Shown piece by piece: positions 14,831-20,673 of a stretch of 20,768 nt of DNA; position 1 is the stretch's first letter, and every line of letters starts with the position of its first letter. Where the stretch lies: positions 1 through 20,768 of the IMG/VR virus record IMGVR_UViG_3300009002_000062. One strand, 5' to 3'. The notes under the pieces are model-generated. The model was not told the DNA's origin and did not search any database. It worked only from the letters and a program-made list of their open reading frames with translations. A program made the translations under genes and the position numbers. Source of the stretch: a virus.

Positions 14831-14859
14831 ATTATATACTACCCCGCAGACAATGTCAA
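14831..14859 (-). promoter_or_regulatory. Consensus promoter for DNA polymerase gp43
   Basis: Minus strand: TTGACA (14859-14854), 17-nt spacer, TATAAT (14836-14831); perfect match. The TGA in TTGACA (14858-14856) is the stop codon of the glycosyltransferase-like gene. Downstream GGGTACAAATG resembles the starts after the promoters at 3150-3178 and 11015-11043. Confidence 0.9.
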
Positions 14860-15656
14860 GGAATAACTTTAAAAGCTTTAGTTCTTTTCCAAGGATTTTC
14901 TATGAATATTTCATCATAGTTGTGGTGGTTCTGTGTGACCTTTAGTGACTTACTTACCACTTGGGTCGAAGGCATTCTGAACTCAGGATGGGGGTCATTT
15001 GAGTCTTCGGGTCTGAAGTTATATGTCTTGAACATATCTTGTGAAGTTTTACCAAACCCTATGTGTTCCATGTCTTTATAATGGGTCATGTAGGTAAAGT
15101 GTTTATTCAGATAATTTCTCTTCGCAAGATAGTTATCTGCATACGTCTTAAACATTCTCTCTGCAACACCATAAGGGCCGCAGTTGATTGGTAATTGATG
15201 TTCGGTAAGTAATTCCCAACACCAGTTTGCAGTATGCTTGTTATAAGAATAACATGACATGAAGAGTCCTAGGTTTGCATAACATAAATCATGTTGTTGC
15301 ATTCTATCAATACACTTCTCAAACATACCCAAGTCTGTTAGATATGCGTCATGTTCTAAGATAAGGAAACGTTCATCTGTCTCACCTTGTTGTTTCATTA
15401 ACAACCAATGAGAGATATTTCCACTACGTTCAGTAGGTGTTATAGTTCCTTCACCCTTCTTTTCCATTTCAACTAGGGTCTTATCCCAATTGAAATCGTC
15501 CTCATATTGCCATAAGGTAAATGGTGTTACACATTGAACAGGGATTATTTCTGAAATTATACCCGCTTCAATTGCGGGTGCAAAGGATTCCTGAGAGATA
15601 CGACTGTACTCTACAGAAACTTTACTATTGAAATCTACTATTTGGTATGCTATCAT
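14856..15656 (-). CDS. Glycosyltransferase-like protein, GT25-type (266 aa)
   Basis: RFLILEHDAYLTDL (96-109) resembles the hhxEDDA-type metal/nucleotide-sugar site of family 25 glycosyltransferases (here EHDA), preceded by SGNISHWLLMKQ (78-89), which fits the donor-fold helix of that family. The rest (two Cys/Trp-rich segments, PYGVAERMFKTY) is unassigned. It would transfer a sugar to an unknown acceptor, possibly on a phage or host surface glycan or modified DNA. ATG at 15656 has no normal binding site; a G6/C5-6 hairpin ends 11 nt upstream. Its TGA stop forms part of the -35 box of the gp43 promoter. The assignment rests on short motifs and could be wrong. Confidence 0.55.
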   Translation of the reverse strand: MIAYQIVDFNSKVSVEYSRISQESFAPAIEAGIISEIIPVQCVTPFTLWQYEDDFNWDKTLVEMEKKGEGTITPTERSGNISHWLLMKQQGETDERFLILEHDAYLTDLGMFEKCIDRMQQHDLCYANLGLFMSCYSYNKHTANWCWELLTEHQLPINCGPYGVAERMFKTYADNYLAKRNYLNKHFTYMTHYKDMEHIGFGKTSQDMFKTYNFRPEDSNDPHPEFRMPSTQVVSKSLKVTQNHHNYDEIFIENPWKRTKAFKVIP

Positions 15657-15667
15657 AATAATATGTA

Positions 15668-15685
15668 GGGGGAAATTAATCCCCC
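15668..15685 (-). terminator. GC hairpin between two genes, terminator-like
   Basis: A 6-bp stem GGGGGA/TCCCCC with a 6-nt loop lies between the 37-aa gene and the glycosyltransferase-like gene. On the minus strand it is followed by TACATATTATTATG, AT-rich but without a true U-tract, and ends 11 nt before the ATG. It may be a weak terminator or an element controlling translation start or RNA stability of the downstream gene. Confidence 0.45.
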
Positions 15686-15706
15686 CACACCTAGTTTTTA
15701 GATGTT

Positions 15707-15820
15707 TTATGCAAGTGGTTGAGTGAGTGGATGTAACGCAATCGCCATAAGTGCGATGGTTCCTCCAATAACTGCAACACAGTATAACGCATCTATACGT
15801 TCCACAATGTACTGTTTCAT
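15707..15820 (-). CDS. 37-aa single-helix membrane protein
   Basis: A 38-codon gene with ATG at 15820, preceded by GAGGAAGAA (GAGG 5 nt away), encodes MKQYIVERIDALYCVAVIGG then TIALMAIALHPLTQPLA. Residues about 12-29 form one membrane helix with a GG pair and a charged N-terminus, suggesting an inner-membrane peptide. It follows Hsp20 by 16 nt and is followed by the GC hairpin at 15668-15685. Tiny membrane peptides of this layout are frequent in marine T4-like phages. No function can be named. Confidence 0.68.
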   Translation of the reverse strand: MKQYIVERIDALYCVAVIGGTIALMAIALHPLTQPLA

Positions 15821-15836
15821 TTCTTCCTCGTTTAAA

Positions 15837-16247
15837 TTAAGTAATTTTAATTTGTCGAGGACGCTTCTCTTCGGGGATTTCTAACTTCAATACTATTGCA
15901 AGAATACCGTCCTTGAGAGTTGCTCCGTTTACTTGGACATACTCGGATAGACGGAAGGTGCGTTTAAACTTCTTGGTACTAATACCACGATGTATAACTT
16001 CTCTTCCATTACTTTTATGTTCCCCCGCAATCATAACAGAACGTTCCTTCTGTTCGACTGTGACTTCTCCTTTACCGAATCCAGCGACTGCAACTTCAAT
16101 CATGAACGTATCATCCGTAACCTTCACAATATTGTGAGGTGGATAATGGTCGTGTGCGTGAATAGTTGCGTGTTCAAGTTCACTGAACAAGTGGTCAAAC
16201 CCAATAAAAGATGCACGTGGGAATAGCGTGTTGCCTATTTTTGTCAT
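15837..16247 (-). CDS. hsp20: Hsp20/alpha-crystallin small heat-shock protein (136 aa)
   Basis: An ATP-independent holdase chaperone family. The alpha-crystallin domain spans about residues 38-130: NIVKVTDDTFMIEVAVAGFG, then EVTVEQKERSVMIAGEHKS, FKRTFRLSEYVQVNGATLKD and GILAIVLKLEIPEE. The C-terminal IKI (133-135) is the IxI-type motif used in oligomer assembly. The start has AGGAG 7 nt upstream. T4-like cyanophages commonly carry such a gene, and its place between the clamp-loader block and gp43 fits them. It is the first leftward gene after the divergent intergenic region 16248-16385; a weak promoter is seen there. Confidence 0.93.
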   Translation of the reverse strand: MTKIGNTLFPRASFIGFDHLFSELEHATIHAHDHYPPHNIVKVTDDTFMIEVAVAGFGKGEVTVEQKERSVMIAGEHKSNGREVIHRGISTKKFKRTFRLSEYVQVNGATLKDGILAIVLKLEIPEEKRPRQIKIT

Positions 16248-16307
16248 ATCATTTCTCCTATGATTATAGCAAGATTAATGTAACCCGATTATTCGGCATT
16301 ACTATAC

Positions 16308-16337
16308 TATATATAAGTATTATATTTTAAAAGTCAA
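16308..16337 (-). promoter_or_regulatory. Possible promoter for hsp20
   Basis: Minus strand: TTGACT (16337-16332), 18-nt spacer, TATATA (16313-16308). It is weaker than the other promoters, and the region is very AT-rich, so the -10 could be misplaced. A small palindrome, CCGA-ATAA-TCGG, lies in the hsp20 leader (about 16284-16295). Confidence 0.4.
16312..16319 (+). promoter_or_regulatory. Possible T4-type late promoter for the rightward gene
   Basis: TATAAGTA differs at one position from the T4 late promoter TATAAATA and lies 67 nt upstream of the only rightward gene. The surrounding sequence is AT-rich, so chance is possible. Confidence 0.35.
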
Positions 16338-16385
16338 CCCCTATAGTAAAAAAAAGGACTTTATTTTAACAAACTGGTAAATAAC

Positions 16386-16520
16386 ATGGCGAAAAACGCA
16401 TTTAAATCTACACACGAACCTACGAAGAAAGGTACTTCTATTGGTCGTAGTCCCAAATCAATGGCGACTATGAACAAGTCTAAAAAGAGAAGTTTCAAGA
16501 AGTATAGAGGACAGGGTTAA
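16386..16520 (+). CDS. 44-aa very basic protein, only rightward gene
   Basis: A 45-codon gene encodes MAKNAFKSTHEPTKKGTSIG, RSPKSMATMNKSKKRSFKKY and RGQG. Lys and Arg make up about a third of the residues, giving a strongly positive peptide that probably binds nucleic acid (inference). The ending KKRSFKKYRGQG and the central TSIGRSPKS look familiar from small basic proteins of marine T4-like phages. No strong Shine-Dalgarno is seen, only GG about 10 nt upstream. Its TAA interlocks with the TAA of the convergent oxygenase gene in the shared tetranucleotide TTAA (16517-16520). All other supported genes of the window point leftward. Confidence 0.72.
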   Translation: MAKNAFKSTHEPTKKGTSIGRSPKSMATMNKSKKRSFKKYRGQG

Positions 16521-17104
16521 ATATACTCTGCGGGGTCAAAGTCCCCTTCTACACCAAATGAAAACGTCACCCTCGAAACTGTCGGTTCGAGTTTATGCCA
16601 TGTGCCTCTAGGAATCCAAACAAAGTTTCCTGCTTGCATGGTCATGACCGTATCGTCATTAGAGGGTTCTTCGGCAGCACCGATTGTTATTTTGCATTCG
16701 TTTATGACTTGTATTAAGAACACGTCCATTGAATCTTTGTGTCTCGGATATGAACCTGAGTATTGACCAAACCCACAGAATGCAATGTTTGTGATTTGTT
16801 GTGGCCCTTTCTCATACTCGTCTTTATGCAACTTATCTTTATGATTGTCGATAAAGAACTTCTGCATATCTTTTACAACACCCTTTGCGAACAGGGGTGC
16901 AGAACCTCTTTGATGGAATGCGTTAAGACCTAATCTCTGTTTCTCTCGGTTCCAATCATAGTCTTCTCTACGGTGAGTATCCACCATATCCATGACTTGA
17001 GTCCAACTCCAGTCGTTTAAACTAGGGTCGTCTAGTCTTCCCCGAATGATTTTCTTATTACGAATACGGTCTTCGTTATTCTCGAAGACACTCAATACAG
17101 TCAT
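16517..17104 (-). CDS. JmjC/cupin-like 2-oxoglutarate oxygenase (195 aa)
   Basis: The C-terminal half holds YPRHKDSMDVFLIQVINEC (119-137) and MQAGNFVWIPRGTWHKLEPT (156-175). Together these match the JmjC-type ribosomal-oxygenase/cupin_4 pattern: an HxD metal motif (H122, D124) followed by DVFLIQ, then a glycine turn, IPRGTWH and distal iron ligand H170. Known relatives hydroxylate ribosomal proteins; the target here is unknown. FCGFGQYSGSYP precedes the HxD strand as in that family. The protein is shorter than bacterial members and lacks their C-terminal domains. ATG directly follows the RegA stop, with GGGA about 8 nt upstream. A non-enzymatic cupin is the alternative. Confidence 0.68.
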   Translation of the reverse strand: MTVLSVFENNEDRIRNKKIIRGRLDDPSLNDWSWTQVMDMVDTHRREDYDWNREKQRLGLNAFHQRGSAPLFAKGVVKDMQKFFIDNHKDKLHKDEYEKGPQQITNIAFCGFGQYSGSYPRHKDSMDVFLIQVINECKITIGAAEEPSNDDTVMTMQAGNFVWIPRGTWHKLEPTVSRVTFSFGVEGDFDPAEYI

Positions 17105-17476
17105 TTACTTATTCCCGATACTATACTTCGGACAAAGTTCCCATTCTTCTTTTTCTTTAAATCCGATAATTTTGATTGTTCGTAGAGGAGCACATTCAAC
17201 TGCAACTTCTTTATTCTGAATGTCTACAAGACCCCAGTCTGCAAGAAGTGTTGCAATCGTATTACGTCTTTGAACATCGGTATCTTCTAGATTAGCTTTC
17301 TTACCATCCAACATAAAGAGTTCTTTGAAATGTACAATGAAGTATCTACCTTGTTTATGCAAGATATGACACGATTGAAACAGTTTCTTTTCTTTACGGG
17401 ATGCGACACCAATTCGGGTCAACGTCTCACGAACTTTGAGAAAGTCATCGGGTTCCGATAGACTGATTTCTAACAT
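17105..17476 (-). CDS. regA: RegA translational repressor
   Basis: RegA binds the start regions of early phage mRNAs, including its own and those of replication genes, and represses translation. MLEISLSEPDDFLKVRETLT aligns with the start of T4 RegA (MIEITLKKPEDFLKVKETLT); SCHILHKQGRYFIVHFKELF and the end EWELCPKYSIGNK also match. ATG at 17476 gives 123 aa, against 122 for T4, so it is preferred although no Shine-Dalgarno precedes it. A GTG at 17518, overlapping the gp62 end, would add 14 residues. The gp62-regA order is conserved with T4. Confidence 0.93.
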   Translation of the reverse strand: MLEISLSEPDDFLKVRETLTRIGVASRKEKKLFQSCHILHKQGRYFIVHFKELFMLDGKKANLEDTDVQRRNTIATLLADWGLVDIQNKEVAVECAPLRTIKIIGFKEKEEWELCPKYSIGNK

Positions 17477-17504
17477 AGTCGCTGGAGACCATGTTGTTAT
17501 TAAA

Positions 17505-17882
17505 TTATTTTCTTCCACCTTTATTCACCTTATTTCTTAATGTTATTATATGTGACGGTGTAAGAAGAGGAAGAACTTGTCTTGCCTTTTCGTTGCTATA
17601 TCCATAGTATTCTTTCACCACGTCAACATCATTCTGTACTTCGGGTTTCACCCACTTTGAGAAACGTTTTCGTTTCCTAACTATATTTATAAGAAATGAA
17701 TATTGTAGACGTGAGTCTAGGTGGTGGTATCGGTTCATCTCATTTGCAATACCCACGGTATCACTAAAGTAAGATAGAGAACGGTTTACCATGAAAGAGT
17801 TATAGGACTTCTCATCTTCAGGAGATTCCATTATATCTTTCTTGGTATAATTTACACTGTTTACATAATCAAAGGGGTTCAT
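17505..17882 (-). CDS. 62: Clamp loader small subunit gp62
   Basis: T4 gp62 joins four gp44 subunits to load the gp45 clamp. This 125-aa protein, with FDYVNSVNYTKKDIM near its start and SRLQYSFLINIVRKRKRFSK in the middle, fits gp62 by position directly upstream of regA and by general character. It is shorter than T4 gp62 (187 aa), as I would expect for marine relatives. ATG at 17882 lies 1 nt after the dCMP deaminase stop, with AAGG 8-9 nt upstream. It is separated from gp44 by three genes and has its own consensus promoter inside the deaminase gene (17906-17934). Confidence 0.82.
   Translation of the reverse strand: MNPFDYVNSVNYTKKDIMESPEDEKSYNSFMVNRSLSYFSDTVGIANEMNRYHHLDSRLQYSFLINIVRKRKRFSKWVKPEVQNDVDVVKEYYGYSNEKARQVLPLLTPSHIITLRNKVNKGGRK
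17684..17691 (-). promoter_or_regulatory. Exact T4-type late promoter word inside gp62
   Basis: On the minus strand the sequence is TATAAATATAG, containing an exact TATAAATA. It lies in gp62 codons (LINIV), about 200 nt before regA. Such an 8-mer can occur by chance in AT-rich coding DNA, so this is only a candidate for late transcription of regA and the oxygenase gene. Confidence 0.3.
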
Positions 17883-17883
17883 A

Positions 17884-18336
17884 TTATACCTTCATCTTTT
17901 CAACGATTATACCACACTTACGAAGGAATGTCAACCCATCATTTGAGCGATACTCTTCTTTATAAAACACACTCTTTATTCCTGATTGGTATATCAACTT
18001 AGAACAATCAAAACAGGGTGCGTGTGTGGTGTATAGACTGGCATCTTCTGCACTCTCAGGGGAACGTGCCATCTTTGCGATTGCGTTTGTTTCTGCATGG
18101 AGTACTTCGGGTTTGGTCTTTAGTTGATATTTTGCTTCACTTGACCTATTACCGTAATCATACAGAACTCTATCTTCACACTTATTATCCCATCCACTTG
18201 GCATACCATTATACCCAACAGACACGATGCGATTGTCTTTTACAATCACACAACCAACTTGAAGTCTTTTCGCAGAAGATAATTGTGCGAAACTTCCGGC
18301 GGTTGTCATATATGCCTTATCCCATTTATTGGTCAT
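17884..18336 (-). CDS. cd: dCMP deaminase
   Basis: Converts dCMP to dUMP, feeding ThyX (3846-4505). Zinc motifs: HAETNAIAKMA (80-90, with His80 and Glu82) and APCFDCSKLI (106-115, Cys108 and Cys111). The segment VGCVIVKDNRIVSVGYNGMP (27-46) is typical of the deoxycytidylate deaminase family. ATG at 18336 gives 150 aa starting MTNKWDKAYM; alternatives at 18342 or 18378 overlap the preceding gene more and have no better binding site. The 3' end of the gene doubles as the promoter for gp62. It sits between the two clamp loader genes, unlike the adjacent arrangement in T4. Confidence 0.95.
   Translation of the reverse strand: MTNKWDKAYMTTAGSFAQLSSAKRLQVGCVIVKDNRIVSVGYNGMPSGWDNKCEDRVLYDYGNRSSEAKYQLKTKPEVLHAETNAIAKMARSPESAEDASLYTTHAPCFDCSKLIYQSGIKSVFYKEEYRSNDGLTFLRKCGIIVEKMKV
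17906..17934 (-). promoter_or_regulatory. Consensus promoter inside dCMP deaminase gene, for gp62-regA
   Basis: Minus strand: TTGACA (17934-17929), 17-nt spacer, TATAAT (17911-17906); perfect match. It is embedded in codons for LTFLRKCGII, and the predicted RNA start (about 17899) precedes the gp62 ATG by about 17 nt. Confidence 0.85.
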
Positions 18337-18520
18337 AGTCATCAAACATATCTGTTTGGACAGGTCTATAAGAACCATCCGCTTGTCTAATTAGAGTTTC
18401 GGGTATGTGGATATGTTCTGCATCTGTCATACATATATTCATTACTTCAGCAATAACCTTTAGGGGTACTACACATCCATTGTCGTCTAACACTGTTTTT
18501 ATTCTTTGAAAAGTTGTCAT
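18326..18520 (-). CDS. Small unknown protein (64 aa)
   Basis: A 64-aa protein (MTTFQRIKTVLDDNGCVVPL..., ending PVQTDMFDDYDQ) with a basic start and an acidic tail; no motif recognised. The ATG at 18520 has AGGA 4-5 nt upstream and overlaps the stop of the preceding membrane protein (ATGA), so it is chosen over the open frame to 18601. Its end overlaps the dCMP deaminase start by 11 nt. It belongs to the gp44 transcription unit. Function unknown. Confidence 0.7.
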   Translation of the reverse strand: MTTFQRIKTVLDDNGCVVPLKVIAEVMNICMTDAEHIHIPETLIRQADGSYRPVQTDMFDDYDQ

Positions 18521-18699
18521 AGTCCTATTAATCCCCATCCGTGATTTTGTATTGCATTTAAAATAATGAACCAACATGTTAACATATGGGTCACCCACCA
18601 AATTGTACGGATGACTGCAATACCATCCGCTTGTCCGTCTTCACCTACCTTTTCACCTAGGGACTTTGCCCATAGTCTCCAGTATTTATTAACCATCAT
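18517..18699 (-). CDS. Small membrane protein next to gp44 (60 aa)
   Basis: A 60-aa protein with a charged N-terminal half (NKYWRLWAKSLGEKVGEDGQ) and one hydrophobic Trp-rich segment (IRTIWWVTHMLTCWFIILNA, about 30-49). It is predicted to be a single-pass membrane protein with the N-terminal half in the cytoplasm. ATG at 18699 overlaps the gp44 stop (ATGA); a second ATG is one codon later. The VNKYWRLWAKSLGEK and IRTIWWVTH pattern seems familiar as a hypothetical protein beside gp44 in marine T4-like phages. A role tethering replication to the membrane would be pure speculation. Confidence 0.72.
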   Translation of the reverse strand: MMVNKYWRLWAKSLGEKVGEDGQADGIAVIRTIWWVTHMLTCWFIILNAIQNHGWGLIGL

Positions 18700-19631
18700 T
18701 TGAAATCCACATTTGCCATACATTCAGTAAGACATGCAACAAGATTAAGTTCATGGTCTGCAACAAAAGCATTCTTATGTTGATAGTCCGCAAGTATTAA
18801 TACCAGTTGGGGGATTGATTGTGGTTGAACCTTACCGTCCATAGTATCATAGATACCACGGAAAACTGCAGCGGGTTCCACGTCCATATTGTTTACTACC
18901 CAACCTCTCATCTTTTTGAAGTCCTGTGACTTGAGATGTTTGTATAGGTCTGAGTATTGGTCATTGTCTTTCACCAGTACACTACTGTTGATAGTACCAC
19001 CAATTGAACCTCGTTGTGCCTCATTTAGTATACGTCTCCAGTCGGGTGCATACTTACTTATAAGACCCGCAAGGACTTCGTTATTGTATTCAACACCTTC
19101 ACCCTCTAGGATGATTTGCATTCTCTTCATGAACTGACCACATAGTTCTACCATACCTTTCTTGGTAGTATTGAACTCATAGACACCACAACGAGAGTGT
19201 AGTGGTTCGATGATACGGTTCTTGAAGTTACATGTGAGAATGAATCGACAGTTCTGAGAGAACTCTTCGATGAAACCACGCAATGCGGGTTGTGTCGATT
19301 GAGGATTAAGGTAGTCCGCTTCGTCAAGGATTACCACCTTGTAACCGCCAGAAAGGGAGACGGACGAAGCGAACTGTTTGATTTTACCACGTAGAGTATC
19401 GATGTTTCCTTCTTCGGAACCATTGATAACAATGTAGTCAAGTTCTAGTTCATCACAAATTGCACGTGCGATAGTAGTTTTACCTGTACCCGCAGTACCC
19501 GTGAATAACATGTTTGGTATTTCACCTGAGTCTACAATCTTTTGGAATGTATCTTTTAGGTCTTTAGAAAGTACGGTTGATGTGATTTGTCGTGGTCGAT
19601 ATTTCTCAACCCATAGGAAGTCTTTAGACAT
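18696..19631 (-). CDS. 44: Clamp loader ATPase large subunit gp44
   Basis: AAA+ ATPase that, with gp62, opens and loads the gp45 clamp. Seen: WVEKYRPRQ (7-15, the usual clamp-loader start), Walker A GTAGTGKT (45-52), Walker B VVILDEADYL (99-108), the SRC motif LHSRCGVYEF (144-153) with the arginine finger, and sensor ILTCNFKNRI (131-140). At 311 aa it is nearly the length of T4 gp44 (319). ATG at 19631 has GGAG 5 nt upstream. It has its own promoter at 19667-19695, directly after a hairpin that may separate it from the gp45 unit. Confidence 0.97.
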   Translation of the reverse strand: MSKDFLWVEKYRPRQITSTVLSKDLKDTFQKIVDSGEIPNMLFTGTAGTGKTTIARAICDELELDYIVINGSEEGNIDTLRGKIKQFASSVSLSGGYKVVILDEADYLNPQSTQPALRGFIEEFSQNCRFILTCNFKNRIIEPLHSRCGVYEFNTTKKGMVELCGQFMKRMQIILEGEGVEYNNEVLAGLISKYAPDWRRILNEAQRGSIGGTINSSVLVKDNDQYSDLYKHLKSQDFKKMRGWVVNNMDVEPAAVFRGIYDTMDGKVQPQSIPQLVLILADYQHKNAFVADHELNLVACLTECMANVDFK

Positions 19632-19666
19632 AGTGTCTCCATAATAAAGTGTTTCTATTAATATAC

Positions 19667-19695
19667 ATTGTACATTATATGAAACGTTTTGTCAA
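19667..19695 (-). promoter_or_regulatory. Sigma70-type promoter for gp44
   Basis: Minus strand: TTGACA (19695-19690), 17-nt spacer, TACAAT (19672-19667, one mismatch). A TATAAT word also occurs inside the spacer at too short a distance. It lies 35 nt upstream of the gp44 start. Confidence 0.78.
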
Positions 19696-19703
19696 GTAAA
19701 ATG

Positions 19704-19727
19704 TGGTGGTTTTTAGGATAACCACCA
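19704..19727 (-). terminator. Hairpin terminator after the gp45 unit
   Basis: Minus strand: an 8-bp perfect stem TGGTGGTT/AACCACCA with an 8-nt loop, followed by CATTTTACTT. The T-run is short, so it may be a partial terminator. It lies between the stop of the 72-aa gene (19750) and the gp44 promoter. Confidence 0.6.
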
Positions 19728-19749
19728 ACCTTATTAACAGGAAGTATTA

Positions 19750-19968
19750 CTACTTCTCTGAGGATTCTGAATCAAGAGAACCTTGGTGAGTTTCGCACAA
19801 CTGGACGATACGTACTGCATCATCTCTTAGTTGACCGATTGTCGAGAGTTCTTCTCCCTTGAATCCACCACGTTGTACGACAGTATCAATTACTGCAACC
19901 GTTGAACGTGCAACTCGGTTGGAAACCTCATAGATTTCTTCGTGATTATTTTCTGCTTTTGCCATCAT
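19750..19968 (-). CDS. Small hypothetical protein following gp45 (72 aa)
   Basis: A 72-aa helical protein (EIYEVSNRVARSTVAVIDTV, then QRGGFKGEELSTIGQLRDDA and VRIVQLCETHQGS). No catalytic motif is seen. The EVSNRVARSTVAV and FKGEELSTIGQLRD stretches look like a small protein found after gp45 in marine T4-like phages (from memory, unconfirmed). The first ATG (19968) overlaps the gp45 stop as TAATG; the ATG one codon later (19965) is better spaced from GGAG and equally possible. Being co-transcribed with the clamp, it may work with the clamp or its loader, but this is only context. Confidence 0.8.
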   Translation of the reverse strand: MMAKAENNHEEIYEVSNRVARSTVAVIDTVVQRGGFKGEELSTIGQLRDDAVRIVQLCETHQGSLDSESSEK

Positions 19969-20645
19969 TATTCTCCATAGTTAGATGATTTTTCAAGTGC
20001 AATATAGTATTCAATTGCAGACTGTTGTGACTTCCATCTCGAAATAAGTTTCGAGGAAATAGAAACTGCAAAGTCTTCATTGATTACTTTAATGTTGTTT
20101 ACGTTAACAATAAAGTTAAAGTCCACTCCTTCGGGGTAAGACCCCTCTACATCAATAGAGAATGCGTTTGATGTCGCATCCTTAGAGTCAACAACCGCAA
20201 GATTGATAGACCCACCACTTGGTGAGATACTAATCTCCGTATGACCTAGAACAGCAGCAGCCTTCTTAACTCTATTCAATGTGTCATTATCTATAACAAA
20301 GTTAACTTCCGCTTCAGGCATGACAATGTCTTTACCTGGCGATGTCAACATTTCTGTATCAGAGAAGAAGTACTTTACGTTACTTCTACCTGTGTTGTCA
20401 TAGACTTTGACGAAGTCTTTTTCAAACTTCAAGGTTGGTTTGTCCACAAGGGACAGAACATTCAGAAACTCGTTAAGGTCGTAGATACCAAAGTTCTGAG
20501 GAAATGTTTCATCCACAGTTGTAGTACTCAACACATTACGTGCGACTGAAATAGTCTTTAATGTATTCCCTTCCGAGAATACGAGGTTGGGGTTAATCGT
20601 TGCATAGTTCTTTAGAACGTTCAACGTGTTATCAGTTAGTTCCAT
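19968..20645 (-). CDS. 45: Sliding clamp gp45
   Basis: Trimeric ring clamp that holds gp43 on DNA and, in T4, also supports late transcription. The 225-aa protein (T4: 228) starts MELTDNTLNVLKNYATINPN and shows the alternating strand pattern of clamps, with LVFSEGNTLKTISVARNVLS and FGIYDLNEFLNVLSLVDKP, the latter typical of T4-like clamps. The frame is open for another 19 codons to 20702, but ATG at 20645 follows AGGAGAT with 6-7 nt spacing and lies downstream of the promoter at 20674-20702, so it is the real start. It heads the unit ending at the hairpin 19704-19727. Confidence 0.95.
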   Translation of the reverse strand: MELTDNTLNVLKNYATINPNLVFSEGNTLKTISVARNVLSTTTVDETFPQNFGIYDLNEFLNVLSLVDKPTLKFEKDFVKVYDNTGRSNVKYFFSDTEMLTSPGKDIVMPEAEVNFVIDNDTLNRVKKAAAVLGHTEISISPSGGSINLAVVDSKDATSNAFSIDVEGSYPEGVDFNFIVNVNNIKVINEDFAVSISSKLISRWKSQQSAIEYYIALEKSSNYGE

Positions 20646-20673
20646 AATATATCTCCTGTTAATATGAACACCT

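Noticed and set aside
18018-18338. Rightward 106-codon frame antisense to dCMP deaminase.
   Set aside because: The deaminase motifs HAE and PCxxC on the other strand leave no doubt which frame is real.
20326-20349. TTGACA-like word in gp45 as a possible internal promoter.
   Set aside because: At 17-nt spacing the -10 would read TGTCAT, a poor match, and no gene start needs it.
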